The notes beneath the pieces are model-generated. The model was not told where the DNA came from and ran no database searches. It saw only the letters and a program-made list of their open reading frames with translations. From contig CAINLJ010000263.1 in the NCBI GenBank assembly GCA_903850335.1, positions 1 to 41,841 on the forward strand: a DNA stretch of 41,841 nt, read 5' to 3'. The DNA is from an uncultured Bacteroidia bacterium. GTDB taxonomy: Bacteria > Bacteroidota > Bacteroidia > Bacteroidales > Prolixibacteraceae. Position 1 is the first letter of the stretch; each line of letters starts with the position of its first letter. Positions 7,258-15,709 of the stretch are shown here, in pieces. The translations under genes and the position numbers were made by a program.

Positions 7258-7613
7258 GGGATAAAGGCTCCCTCGAAATGTTCTAGTTTATAGTTGATAT
7301 CATCTGAAAATATGATAGAGATCACATCAAAACGTGTTTCCAGATCAATCTCATTCTTGTTCAGCCATGCATCGGCAGCCTCGACCAGATTTCTGATCTT
7401 TTGTATTGAAATTGCTTCCCAGGGTTCTTCGAAATAATCCCCCTCGCGTGTTTTTACTTCCACAATAACAATTTCATCCCCTTGTTTTGCAATGATATCA
7501 ATCTCCTTATGACCATAAAGCCAGTTTTGTTCCATGATCTTGTAGCCCTCTTTTCGAAGAAAGGCAGCGGCGATCTGCTCTCCTTTTTTGCCTAATTCCA
7601 ATGGTAGTATCAA
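7245..7613 (-). CDS. yraN: YraN / UPF0102 family nuclease-fold protein
   Basis: 122 residues, the usual size of UPF0102. Conserved blocks are LGKKGEQIAAAFLRKEGY, then HKEIDIIAKQGDEIVIVEVKTR, which carries the E-x-D and ExK elements of a restriction-endonuclease-like PD-(D/E)XK fold, then ISIQKIRNLVEAADAWL. Cellular role is not established; holliday-junction resolvase-like activity has been proposed for the fold. The first codon is TTG (7613 on the minus strand). No in-frame ATG lies close upstream, and the family N-terminus begins exactly here. It lies 12 bp downstream of the LD-carboxypeptidase gene on the same strand, so the two probably share a transcript with purN. Confidence 0.9.
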   Translation of the reverse strand: MILPLELGKKGEQIAAAFLRKEGYKIMEQNWLYGHKEIDIIAKQGDEIVIVEVKTREGDYFEEPWEAISIQKIRNLVEAADAWLNKNEIDLETRFDVISIIFSDDINYKLEHFEGAFIPPVN

Positions 7614-7625
7614 CTTAGTATAGTA

Positions 7626-8528
7626 TTAAACTGTTTGAATTACAACCTCTTCTTTTGTAACCTTCAATTGTATTTTACTTCCGAGAATTAAAGGCATATT
7701 TGGCAATTCGTGACCTGAAGGAAATCCAAAGATCACTGGGTATTGATAAGTCTCCACGGCTTCACGGATAATCATGGAACTTGATTTCCCATATGGTGTT
7801 TCCCGGTCTGTTATTGCAGTAAAATATCCGATTATCAGCCCGGAGATTTTCTCCAGGATTTTGCCTGTTTTCAGATTTTGCATCATTCTGTCGATGTGGT
7901 AATGATACTCGCCAATATCTTCAATAAACAGGATTTTACCCTTTGGATCGATATCAAGGGAAGTACCACGAAGGCTTTGAATGATAGAAAGATTTCCGCC
8001 GCATAATGCACCGGAGGCAGAACCTGTTCGGTTGTATTGATTAGGCTTAACGGAGTAGTGAGGAGATTTACCATGGAGGAGTTCCATCATTTCGGTAAAG
8101 CTTTCGGTGAGTTTTCCGTCCTGTTCAAACCATGCTGTCATCACGCCGTGAATGGATGCTATTTTATGCTTCGAAAGAAAGGCATGAAAAACTGTAATGT
8201 CGCTAAACCCGATAAGCCATTTAGGTTTTTTAAAAAAGGAGGACCAGTTAAGCAGGCAATGAGTCCGGATAGACCCATATCCGCCGCGAGAGAAAAATAT
8301 CGCTTTAATTCTTCTGTCATCGAGTGCCTGTTGCATGTCGGCTGCCCGAATCACATCAGGACCGGCAAATATTCCATCCTCATCAAAAGTGTGTGAACCA
8401 AAATGTATCTGAAATCCTAAATTACGTAGGATTTCGGCGCCACGTTCTGCAATTTGCCGCTCAATTTTCCCTGATGGAGATATGATCGCTACATGATCTC
8501 CCGGTAGCAGAAATGGTGGAAATTTCAT
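7626..8528 (-). CDS. LD-carboxypeptidase, peptidase family S66
   Basis: 300 residues, normal for S66 (LdcA/MccF) peptidases. N-terminal LLPGDHVAIISPSG, then IFFSRGGYGSIR and the nucleophile motif IGFSDIT with S109; the Glu-His partners are E203 in LFIEDIGE and H273 in FPSGHELPNMPL. In this family the Ser-Glu-His triad removes the C-terminal D-Ala from L,D-linked tetrapeptides in murein recycling. No signal peptide is visible, consistent with cytoplasmic action. It is 14 bp downstream of purN and 12 bp upstream of yraN on the minus strand. An MccF-like role in microcin resistance cannot be excluded but the generic housekeeping context favours murein recycling. Confidence 0.92.
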   Translation of the reverse strand: MKFPPFLLPGDHVAIISPSGKIERQIAERGAEILRNLGFQIHFGSHTFDEDGIFAGPDVIRAADMQQALDDRRIKAIFFSRGGYGSIRTHCLLNWSSFFKKPKWLIGFSDITVFHAFLSKHKIASIHGVMTAWFEQDGKLTESFTEMMELLHGKSPHYSVKPNQYNRTGSASGALCGGNLSIIQSLRGTSLDIDPKGKILFIEDIGEYHYHIDRMMQNLKTGKILEKISGLIIGYFTAITDRETPYGKSSSMIIREAVETYQYPVIFGFPSGHELPNMPLILGSKIQLKVTKEEVVIQTV

Positions 8529-8542
8529 TTGAATTGAGCTAA

Positions 8543-9109
8543 TTATGATTTTCTGTTCAAAAATTCTTCGATTGCAGCCGGGAAATATTTGTATTCCAGT
8601 TCATGGATCCTGGCCGCCAGAGTATCTGCTGAATCGAGCGGGTATACCGGACATTTGACTTGCAACAGATGTTCGCCACGATCATATTCCCTGTTGACAA
8701 GATGAATTGTTATTCCTGATTCTGTCTCATGGTTTGCAACTACGGTTTCGTGTACCTTCGAGCCATACATTCCTTTTCCGCCATAATTGGGTAAAAGAGC
8801 AGGATGAATATTAATTATTGTAAAGTCTTCAATCAATTCCGGAGGTACAAGCCATAGAAATCCTGCCAGGATGATCAGTTCGATATTTCTGTTTTTTAGT
8901 TCTTTAATCAGTTTATCTGACCCCTGAAACTCTTCTTTAGTGAAATAAAAAGCTTCGACCCCCAGTGTTTTAGTCCTTTCAAGTACGAAAGCATCTCTTT
9001 TATTTGACCAGACAGAATCAACTCTTACAGTAGGGTGGTTTTTGAAGTATCGGATGATATTTTCTGCATTACTACCCGATCCTGAGGCAAATATGGCTAT
9101 ATTTCTCAT
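8543..9109 (-). CDS. purN: Phosphoribosylglycinamide formyltransferase (GAR transformylase 1)
   Basis: 188 residues, the standard length. N-terminal phosphate-binding FASGSGSNAENI (residues 7-18); catalytic N100 and H102 in INIHPALLP; D143 in EYDRGEHL; and the GGKGMYGSKVHE loop. The enzyme transfers a formyl group from 10-formyl-tetrahydrofolate to GAR in de novo purine synthesis, in the cytoplasm. It is first in a probable minus-strand unit purN - S66 peptidase - yraN and divergent from acpP, with a 210-bp shared upstream region. All catalytic residues are present, so it should be functional. Confidence 0.96.
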   Translation of the reverse strand: MRNIAIFASGSGSNAENIIRYFKNHPTVRVDSVWSNKRDAFVLERTKTLGVEAFYFTKEEFQGSDKLIKELKNRNIELIILAGFLWLVPPELIEDFTIINIHPALLPNYGGKGMYGSKVHETVVANHETESGITIHLVNREYDRGEHLLQVKCPVYPLDSADTLAARIHELEYKYFPAAIEEFLNRKS

Positions 9110-9217
9110 AATCTTTATTTTACAATTCTTTATTTTTTGAATATTCGACCCGTTTATTCCAATTAAAATTTCAGTACGTTATTTTCATGCCCAATATAAT
9201 AGATTCTTGTATAAATA

Positions 9218-9250
9218 TTTGGTAGATAAATTTCTTTCTTTGTTTCTTTG
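9218..9250 (+). promoter_or_regulatory. Bacteroidota-type promoter of acpP-fabF-rnc
   Basis: TTTG at 9218-9221 and TTTCTTTG at 9243-9250 match the Bacteroides -33 TTTG / -7 TAnnTTTG consensus with one mismatch and a 21-bp spacer. Predicted transcription start is near 9255, about 65 nt before the acpP ATG. Confidence 0.6.
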
Positions 9251-9251
9251 C

Positions 9252-9281
9252 ACTCGCTTGATAAAAATAAAATCAGCGAGT
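9252..9281 (+). promoter_or_regulatory. Leader hairpin at the predicted acpP transcription start
   Basis: ACTCGCTTGAT (9252-9262) pairs with ATCAGCGAGT (9272-9281) with a single bulged T and a 9-nt A-rich loop. The hairpin would sit at or near the extreme 5' end of the acpP-fabF-rnc mRNA. Confidence 0.5.
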
Positions 9282-9319
9282 AAATTTAATAATAGTATTA
9301 ACGTAAAAACTAAAAAATT

Positions 9320-9556
9320 ATGTCTGACATTTCAGGTAAAGTAAAAGCGATCATTGTTGATAAACTTGGTGTTGATGAAAGTGAAGTTACCCCTGAGGCA
9401 TCTTTCACTAACGATTTAGGTGCCGATTCTCTGGATACCGTAGAGTTGATTATGGAATTTGAAAAAGAGTTCAACATTGCTATCCCCGATGATCAGGCTG
9501 AAAAAATCGGAACTGTTGGCGATGCTATCAATTACATCACTGAAAACGCGAAGTAA
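9320..9556 (+). CDS. acpP: Acyl carrier protein
   Basis: 78 residues, highly acidic, with the 4'-phosphopantetheine attachment motif [12 protein letters not shown] (Ser37) at the start of helix II. It carries growing acyl chains in type II fatty acid synthesis in the cytoplasm. It is the first gene of an acpP-fabF-rnc cluster (fabF starts 37 bp later), an order common in Bacteroidota. The ATG is preceded by an A-rich stretch with no Shine-Dalgarno, as usual in the phylum. Confidence 0.97.
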   Translation: MSDISGKVKAIIVDKLGVDESEVTPEASFTNDLGADSLDTVELIMEFEKEFNIAIPDDQAEKIGTVGDAINYITENAK

Positions 9557-9593
9557 TCCAGTTTTTCACTAATAAAGGGCTCAAAAGCTTACT

Positions 9594-10844
9594 ATGGAAT
9601 TAAAACGAGTTGTTGTAACCGGATTGGGCACGATAAACCCGCTAGGTAAGAACGTTGAGGAATTCTGGGAAAACCTGTGCAATGGGGTTAGCGGTGCCGG
9701 CCCCATTACTCGTTTTGATGCCTCGAGATTCAAAACGCAATTTGCCTGCGAAGTTAGAGATTTTGATCCGAGTGAATACCTCGAGAAGAAAGAGGTTCAT
9801 AAGCATGATTTATATGCCCAGTTTGCGTATGTTGCCGCAGCTCAGGCAATTAGTCATTCAGGTCTTGATCTTGACAAAATTGACAAGGATGAGTGCGGGG
9901 TTATCTGGGGTGCCGGGATTGGCGGTTTGAATACTTTTTTACAAACAGTGACCGAGTATAACCAAAGTCCTGAAACTCCGAGGTTTTCGCCGTTTTTTAT
10001 CCCAAAAATGATTGCCAACATGGCCAGTGGAAACATCGCTTTAAAATATGGTTTCCGCGGACCGACTATCACGACTGTCACTGCCTGTGCATCTGCCACA
10101 CATGCTATGATTGATGCAGCTACTTATATCCGGCTTGGGAAGGCAAATATCTTTATCGCAGGAGGTTCCGAATCAGCAATAAATGAAGCCGGTGTAGGAG
10201 GATTCAATGCGATGCGGGCTTTATCAACCCGTAATAATGATCCAAAAACCGCCTCAAGACCTTTTGACGTAGGACGTGATGGCTTTGTTATGGCTGAAGG
10301 TTCAGGTGCCTTGATCCTGGAAGAGTATGAACATGCTGTCAGGCGCGGTGCAACAATATATGCAGAACTTGTAGGTATTGGAATGTCAACGGATGCCTAT
10401 CACATGACTGCCCCGGATCCTGAAGGCGGAGGTGCCGCTCTGGTTATGAAAAGAGCACTGGATGATGCCGGGCTTGTAGCTTCAGACATTGACTATATCA
10501 ATGTACACGGTACATCAACCGGACTGGGTGACATTGCTGAACCCAAAGCAATAAAGAAAGTCTTTGGTGATCATATCTATAAGCTCAGCATTAGTGCGAC
10601 AAAATCCATGACAGGTCACTTACTGGGTGCTGCAGGAGCTGTTGAGGCAATTGCTGCAATTCTGGCAATGAGGGACGGTATCGTCCCCCCAACGATTAAT
10701 CAGACGGAACTTGATCCTGAGATTGATCCAAAAATTGATTTTACATTTAATAAAGCTAAAAAACGCGAACTCAACTATGTTCTCAGTAACACGTTTGGAT
10801 TTGGCGGTCATAATGGAACTGTAATCTTTAAAAAACTTTCTTAG
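9594..10844 (+). CDS. fabF: 3-oxoacyl-[acyl-carrier-protein] synthase II (KAS II)
   Basis: 416 residues. N-terminal RVVVTGLGTINPLG, and the Cys-His-His triad of condensing enzymes: C165 in TVTACASATHAM, H305 in NVHGTSTGLGD and H342 in SMTGHLLGAAGAVEA, with K337 nearby. The gatekeeper-type C-terminal NTFGFGGHNG is present. It elongates acyl-ACP with malonyl-ACP in fatty acid synthesis, using the acyl carrier protein encoded immediately upstream. The next gene, rnc, begins 5 nt after its stop, consistent with one operon. All active-site residues are intact. Confidence 0.97.
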   Translation: MELKRVVVTGLGTINPLGKNVEEFWENLCNGVSGAGPITRFDASRFKTQFACEVRDFDPSEYLEKKEVHKHDLYAQFAYVAAAQAISHSGLDLDKIDKDECGVIWGAGIGGLNTFLQTVTEYNQSPETPRFSPFFIPKMIANMASGNIALKYGFRGPTITTVTACASATHAMIDAATYIRLGKANIFIAGGSESAINEAGVGGFNAMRALSTRNNDPKTASRPFDVGRDGFVMAEGSGALILEEYEHAVRRGATIYAELVGIGMSTDAYHMTAPDPEGGGAALVMKRALDDAGLVASDIDYINVHGTSTGLGDIAEPKAIKKVFGDHIYKLSISATKSMTGHLLGAAGAVEAIAAILAMRDGIVPPTINQTELDPEIDPKIDFTFNKAKKRELNYVLSNTFGFGGHNGTVIFKKLS

Positions 10845-10848
10845 AAAA

Positions 10849-11589
10849 GTGTTACGAGATTTAAGGTATCAAATAAAACTCTTTTCTTCTCCAAGGAAAG
10901 AGTTTTATGCTTTTTTAAAAGCTACTACAGGCTTTAGCCCGCTTAAACTAAAGCTTTATGACCTTGCGTTTATTCATCGGTCCGCATCCTCGACAGACTT
11001 AATGGGACTACCCGTAAATAACGAAAGACTTGAATATCTGGGAGATGCTGTTCTTGGAGCTATTGTTGCCGAATATTTATATAACAGGTTTCCCAGAAAA
11101 GACGAAGGCTTTCTAACCCAAATGCGTTCCCGTATTGTAAACAGAAGCTTTCTAACCCAATTAACTTTCAAACTTGGACTTAACCGTTTTATAAGTTCAA
11201 ACACCAACTCTGTCAACGATTCAAGTCATATTTTTGGTGACGTCTTCGAGGCTTTTATCGGTGCAGTCTATCTCGACGTGGGTTATCAGGGTGTCAAACA
11301 ATTTGTGATCAAGAAAGTCTTGTCTGTACATGTTGATATCCAGCAACTTGAAAAAAGCGATAATAACTATAAGAGTCAACTTATTGAATGGGGTCAAAAA
11401 AATAAGAGAGAGGTTGAGTTCGATACACGTGAGAATCCCGAAAATAGCAGTCAGAGCCTGCCATTTATATCCATTATCCGTATCGACGGACAGATTGTTG
11501 GAAAAGGTGAAGGATACTCGAAAAAAGAATCCCAGCAGAGTTCTGCATGTAAAGCTTTAAGTTACCTTGAACTCGGGGAGGTCAACTAA
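10849..11589 (+). CDS. rnc: Ribonuclease III
   Basis: 246 residues starting at GTG 10849, four bases after the fabF stop. RNase III domain: the signature NNERLEYLGDAVLG (residues 57-70) holds E59, E62 and D66, and DVFEAFIGAVYLD holds D131 and E134, the metal-binding acidic set. The C-terminal dsRNA-binding domain runs from about residue 173 (YKSQLIEWGQK) to the end, including VGKGEGYSKKESQQSSACKAL. It cleaves double-stranded RNA in rRNA and mRNA processing. The N-terminus is about 20 residues longer than in E. coli, as is usual in Bacteroidota. Placement behind acpP-fabF is conserved in the phylum. Confidence 0.96.
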   Translation: MLRDLRYQIKLFSSPRKEFYAFLKATTGFSPLKLKLYDLAFIHRSASSTDLMGLPVNNERLEYLGDAVLGAIVAEYLYNRFPRKDEGFLTQMRSRIVNRSFLTQLTFKLGLNRFISSNTNSVNDSSHIFGDVFEAFIGAVYLDVGYQGVKQFVIKKVLSVHVDIQQLEKSDNNYKSQLIEWGQKNKREVEFDTRENPENSSQSLPFISIIRIDGQIVGKGEGYSKKESQQSSACKALSYLELGEVN

Positions 11590-11654
11590 AGTTTTCTTTT
11601 AACTTCCTAAGTTAAATAATGTTAAGGAGAACCACCCTCTTTCATTAATAGCTT

Positions 11655-11662
11655 TATCTTTG
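11655..11662 (+). promoter_or_regulatory. -7 element TATCTTTG immediately upstream of rprX
   Basis: TATCTTTG is an exact TAnnTTTG match ending 5 nt before the ATG at 11668. No TTTG lies at the expected -33 distance. If used, the transcript would be leaderless or nearly so. Confidence 0.4.
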
Positions 11663-11667
11663 TTTCG

Positions 11668-13206
11668 ATGAGTAAAAGAATGATATATACACTGAGTGTT
11701 GCCATGGCATTGGCGGCAATATTTTTGATTGTCGTACAGATGATGACTATCAAACATACTGCAGATCTTCAGGAAAAGAATTTCAGGACACAAACGTACA
11801 AGGCACTGCAAGATGTGACAGATGCAATGGACATGTTTGAAATTAATCAGTTTTATGCTCTTGATGCTGATGCAGGAGAATATCCCTCAAATTCAACAGG
11901 ATTGTTTCCTAACTCAGAGCATATTACCCCTCTTGGAGCGCTGGAAAAGAGCGGTGAAATTCTCGTCTCGCAAAAATTCTCCACAACCAATTCGAGGGTA
12001 GCAATAAATGATCATTCGAATTACTTTTCTCAGATTCAGGTTCAGAGTTTTCAGCATGTTTATAACCGGAAAAGTGCTCAGGACGCACAAAAACTCAGGT
12101 ACCAGATATTTATGAGAGCGAGAGCTGAATTACCCCTGCCATTACGATTTCCACAGGAGATTCTGGCACAGGCGCTGGATTCAGCTTTGAAGAGAAATGA
12201 TATTCTCCTCGATTATAAATATACTGTACTCACTCAGATTGATGGTAAGAGCGCCAACATCATGGGCAGTAAAGATTATAAACCCGGGAAGAAAACAAAT
12301 CTTTATAAGAGGTTATTACTCGCTGATGATGAGCCGATCAGACCGGATTATCTCTGTGTTTATTTCCCCGACCAGAATAATAACTTCTTCAAGTCCGCCT
12401 CATTTCTGGTCTTCCCTTCCCTCATCCTTACTTTGATGATAATTGGTATCTTTATTGTGACGTTGCAGATCATCCTGCGTCAAAAGAAAATATCCCAGAT
12501 AAAGAACGATTTCATCAACAATATGACCCACGAATTAAAGACGCCGATTTCGACTATTTCACTCGCTTCTCAAATGCTTCGTGATTCATCGGTATCACTT
12601 TCTCCCGGGACGGTAGATCATATTTCCGGCGTGATTTTTGATGAGAGTAAGAGACTGAGTAATCAGGTAGAAAAGGTTTTGCAAATGGCTGTTTTTAATG
12701 AAGGCCGTCTAAAACTTAAGTTTACTCAGATCGATTTGAATAAGCTTGCTGAGACTGTCGCCTCAAATTTCGAAATAAGGGTATCAAACGAAAACGGAGA
12801 ATTAAAGACAGATTTAGTTGCGGAAAATCCCTTTATCAGGGGTGATGAAGTTCATATAACGAATGTGATTTTTAATTTACTTGATAATGCAGTTAAATAT
12901 AGCAAGGCGAGTCCAGCAATCGAGCTATCGACTGAAAATAGAAATGGCTGGGTAATTATTCAGGTAAAAGATCACGGAATTGGAATTCCAAAGGAGCATC
13001 AGGCACAGATTTTCGAACGCTTTTATCGTGTGCCAACAGGAAATGTTCATAATGTCAAGGGTTTTGGACTTGGGCTGTCGTATGTAAAGCGAATAATTGA
13101 CGTTCATGACGGTAAAATAAAAGTTGATAGTACCTTAGGGAAAGGTACCCGTTTCAGATTGTACTTCCCATTAAAAAATACTCAGAATTATGGAAAAGAG
13201 AACTAA
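11668..13206 (+). CDS. rprX: Sensor histidine kinase, RprX-like
   Basis: 512 residues. TM1 at ~7-27, an extracytoplasmic sensor region at ~30-245, TM2 at ~246-270, then a HisKA domain with the phospho-acceptor H288 in NNMTHELKTPISTISLA and a HATPase domain: N box NLLDNAVKYSKASP, G1 VKDHGIGIPKEHQ, F box FERFYRVPTGN and G2 GFGLGLSYVK. No HAMP or PAS domain is evident. It phosphorylates the response regulator encoded next, whose start overlaps its stop by 17 bp. The pair corresponds in order and sequence style to RprX/RprY of Bacteroides, an envelope/oxidative-type regulator with poorly defined signal. The start could also be the Met at residue 5. Confidence 0.88.
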   Translation: MSKRMIYTLSVAMALAAIFLIVVQMMTIKHTADLQEKNFRTQTYKALQDVTDAMDMFEINQFYALDADAGEYPSNSTGLFPNSEHITPLGALEKSGEILVSQKFSTTNSRVAINDHSNYFSQIQVQSFQHVYNRKSAQDAQKLRYQIFMRARAELPLPLRFPQEILAQALDSALKRNDILLDYKYTVLTQIDGKSANIMGSKDYKPGKKTNLYKRLLLADDEPIRPDYLCVYFPDQNNNFFKSASFLVFPSLILTLMIIGIFIVTLQIILRQKKISQIKNDFINNMTHELKTPISTISLASQMLRDSSVSLSPGTVDHISGVIFDESKRLSNQVEKVLQMAVFNEGRLKLKFTQIDLNKLAETVASNFEIRVSNENGELKTDLVAENPFIRGDEVHITNVIFNLLDNAVKYSKASPAIELSTENRNGWVIIQVKDHGIGIPKEHQAQIFERFYRVPTGNVHNVKGFGLGLSYVKRIIDVHDGKIKVDSTLGKGTRFRLYFPLKNTQNYGKEN

Positions 13207-13876
13207 AGTGATTCTCGCAGAAGATGATGAAAATCTTGGACTTCTGCTCAGAGAATATCTGATTGCAAAGGGTTATGATACCGACTTGTATCCTGACGGA
13301 GAAGTCGCGTACAAGGGATTTCAGAAAAATCAGTACGATCTTTGCATCTTCGATGTAATGATGCCGAAGAAAGATGGATTCACCTTGGCAAAGGATGTAA
13401 GAATGCTGAATTCCGATATCCCCATAATTTTCCTTACGGCAAAAAGTATGAAAGACGATGTTATCGAAGGCTTCAAGATTGGTGCTGACGACTATATGAC
13501 GAAGCCTTTTAGTATGGAAGAACTCTTATTTCGTCTGGAAGCCATATTGCGCAGAACAAGCGGTGAAGGCGATAATTCCCAGACAATCTTTAAACTGGGC
13601 AGGTATATCTTCGATGCCCGCAAACAAACCTTATCGGATGCCAACGACACGACTAAACTTACAACCAAGGAATCCGACCTTCTCAAATTATTGTGCGTAA
13701 ATGCAAATAAAATTCTGGAAAGGAATTTTGCCCTTAAGACAATCTGGGTTGACGATAATTACTTTAATGCCAGGAGTATGGATGTTTATATCACAAAACT
13801 GAGAAAACACCTGAAGACAGAAGAAGGAATTGAGATCATCAACGTTCATGGCAAAGGATATAAACTGATTATATAA
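13190..13876 (+). CDS. rprY: OmpR-family response regulator, RprY-like
   Basis: 228 residues. Receiver domain: ILAEDDENLGLLLREYL with acidic pocket E11/D12/D13, phosphorylation site D55 in LCIFDVMMPKKDG, T83 in FLTAKS and K105 in DYMTKPF. The C-terminal winged helix (from ~residue 130) has TKESDLLKLLCVNAN and RSMDVYITKLRKHL, as in OmpR/PhoB proteins, ending NVHGKGYKLII. The opening EDDENLGLLLREYL and LYPDG blocks are characteristic of RprY. It binds DNA as a dimer when phosphorylated by the overlapping kinase. A strong terminator follows at 13898. Confidence 0.9.
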   Translation: MEKRTKVILAEDDENLGLLLREYLIAKGYDTDLYPDGEVAYKGFQKNQYDLCIFDVMMPKKDGFTLAKDVRMLNSDIPIIFLTAKSMKDDVIEGFKIGADDYMTKPFSMEELLFRLEAILRRTSGEGDNSQTIFKLGRYIFDARKQTLSDANDTTKLTTKESDLLKLLCVNANKILERNFALKTIWVDDNYFNARSMDVYITKLRKHLKTEEGIEIINVHGKGYKLII

Positions 13877-13897
13877 TTGTATTTCAGTTAATTATAT

Positions 13898-13933
13898 AAA
13901 AATCCCGGATCAGCATGATCCGGGATTTTTTTT
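13898..13933 (+). terminator. Strong Rho-independent terminator after rprY
   Basis: AATCCCGGATCA (13901-13912) and TGATCCGGGATT (13916-13927) pair perfectly around a 3-nt loop, preceded by A-residues and followed by T7, 22 bp after the rprY stop. Confidence 0.93.
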
Positions 13934-13954
13934 GATACCTCTATTTCAGATAAT

Positions 13955-14016
13955 GTAGACGCGACTTATCGCATAGGTTACGATTAACCGCAAGAGACGC
14001 GATAAATCGCGTCTCT
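13955..14016. repeat. REP-like palindromic repeats between rprY and gdhA
   Basis: AGAGACGCGAT (13993-14003) and ATCGCGTCTCT (14006-14016) form a perfect 11-bp inverted repeat with a 2-nt loop. A degenerate copy of the same motif, TAGACGCGACTTATCGC, lies at 13956-13972. GACGCG...CGCGTC palindromes of this type are common intergenic repeats in Bacteroidota and cyanobacteria. Confidence 0.7.
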
Positions 14017-14029
14017 GCAAACAAATCGA

Positions 14030-15367
14030 TTACACCAACCCTTGCGCCAGCATCGCATCGGCAACTTTCACGAATCCACCTACATTAGCGCCTTTCACAT
14101 AGTTTATATAATCGCCTGATTTGCCATGTTTCGTACAGGTATCATGAATATCCTGCATAATCAAATGAAGACGTTTATCCACTTCCTCGCTTGTCCAGTT
14201 ATAACGCATACTATTTTGTGACATTTCAAGTCCTGAGACCGCAACGCCCCCTGCATTTGCAGCCTTTCCCGGTGCGAAGGCAAACTTATGGTTAATAAAA
14301 CAGTTCACCGCTTCGGATGTGCAACCCATATTGGAAACTTCGGCAACCAGAATACAACCATTATTGATTAGTTTTAAGGCGTCTGATTCGTCAAGTTCAT
14401 TTTGTGTGGCACAAGGAAGCGCGATATCAACCTTTACCTCCCAGGGTTTGGCATCAGGAAAAAACTGAACTCCAAATTCTTCGGCATAAGGTGCAACGAT
14501 ATCATTATTGCTCTCCCGAAGTTCTAAAAGATAGTCTACCTTCTTCCCGGTAATTCCATTAGGATCATATATATAGCCATCCGGTCCTGAAACAGTAACC
14601 ACCTTTCCGCCCAATTCATTAATCTTTGATATCGCACCCCAGGCAACATTCCCAAATCCGGAGACACTGAATGTTTTACCTTGTACCTCCTGCCCCATCT
14701 CTTTTAACATGTGCTGAACAAAATAAACCGCTCCATAACCGGTTGCCTCAGGACGGATTAGAGAACCTCCCCAACCCAGGCCTTTACCAGTTAGGACCCC
14801 TGTAAATTCATTCCTGATACGCTTATATTGTCCAAAGAGATAACCAATCTCACGCCCTCCTACTCCAATATCCCCGGCAGGGACATCTGTATTTGGTCCG
14901 ATGTGACGAAATAACTCCGTCATAAAGGATTGACAGAATCGCATAATCTCATTATCGCTTCGACCCTTGGCGCTAAAATCTGAACCCCCTTTACCACCTC
15001 CCATAGGAAGAGTAGTAAGACTATTTTTAAACGTCTGCTCAAAACCAAGAAATTTCAATATGCTCAATGTAACACTTCGGTGAAACCGCAAACCACCCTT
15101 GTATGGTCCCAGGGCACTGTTGAATTCGACACGATAGCCACGGTTAATCTCGACCTCTCCTCTATCGTTTGTCCAGGGAACCCTGAACATGATTGTCCGC
15201 TCGGGTTCCACCATACGCTCAAGAATTTTTGCCTGCTTGTATCGTGGATTAGCATCATAAACATCCCAAACAGTCTCTACAACTTCTAAAACAGCCTGGT
15301 GAAACTCAGCTTCACCAGGAGTACGGGACCTTAGTCCTTCCATAAAACTATCTATTCCGGCATTCAT
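14030..15367 (-). CDS. gdhA: NADP-type glutamate dehydrogenase
   Basis: 445 residues, the length of hexameric bacterial NADP-GDH (GDH50 type). The substrate region reads GPYKGGLRFH and the active-site Lys is K126 in LPMGGGKGGSDF; PAGDIGVGGREIGYLFGQYKRI and GLGWGGSLIRPEATGYG follow. The Rossmann domain has FSVSGFGNVAWGA. The enzyme makes glutamate from 2-oxoglutarate and ammonium in the cytoplasm. It is monocistronic on the minus strand, convergent with rprY, with GACGCG palindromes in its 3' flank. A TAAATTTG -7-like box lies on the minus strand at 15445-15438, about 70 nt before the ATG. NADP preference is inferred from subfamily, not proven. Confidence 0.96.
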   Translation of the reverse strand: MNAGIDSFMEGLRSRTPGEAEFHQAVLEVVETVWDVYDANPRYKQAKILERMVEPERTIMFRVPWTNDRGEVEINRGYRVEFNSALGPYKGGLRFHRSVTLSILKFLGFEQTFKNSLTTLPMGGGKGGSDFSAKGRSDNEIMRFCQSFMTELFRHIGPNTDVPAGDIGVGGREIGYLFGQYKRIRNEFTGVLTGKGLGWGGSLIRPEATGYGAVYFVQHMLKEMGQEVQGKTFSVSGFGNVAWGAISKINELGGKVVTVSGPDGYIYDPNGITGKKVDYLLELRESNNDIVAPYAEEFGVQFFPDAKPWEVKVDIALPCATQNELDESDALKLINNGCILVAEVSNMGCTSEAVNCFINHKFAFAPGKAANAGGVAVSGLEMSQNSMRYNWTSEEVDKRLHLIMQDIHDTCTKHGKSGDYINYVKGANVGGFVKVADAMLAQGLV

Positions 15368-15709
15368 CTTTTATTTTGTTTAAGTTTTGCTTTCAATTAC
15401 ATCCTAAGGTTAATCAATGTAATGAATAAATTATATTCAAATTTACTGATTTCTTTGGCATGGTGTTGAAAATCCATTCAAAACATCAAATCTATATCTT
15501 GCTAATAATCTTTTATTTAACCTCTTTAGAAACGTGTTTTCTGTCATGTTTTTAAAATTTATGACAATTATCAGAATTGGCAACGCCCAAAATTAACCGT
15601 GATCGAAATCTTTATCCTCAAAGATAAAAAGCACTTTACAGGCATTTTTTAAAAGATAAAGCCGTAATTTCGCCTCTTAATTGAAAATGAACGAACACGC
15701 ACTAGAGAG
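15368..15709. other. 342-bp divergent intergenic region gdhA/leuS
   Basis: No gene seen. It must contain the promoters of gdhA (minus) and leuS (plus). The minus strand has TAAATTTG at 15445-15438, an exact TAnnTTTG match without a clear TTTG at -33. The plus strand has TAATTTCG at 15665-15672, one mismatch, 37 nt before the leuS ATG. Both are weak calls. Confidence 0.4.

Noticed and set aside
8037-8396. 119-residue plus-strand frame
   Set aside because: It lies wholly antisense to the S66 peptidase, which has a complete catalytic triad, and has no domain of its own.
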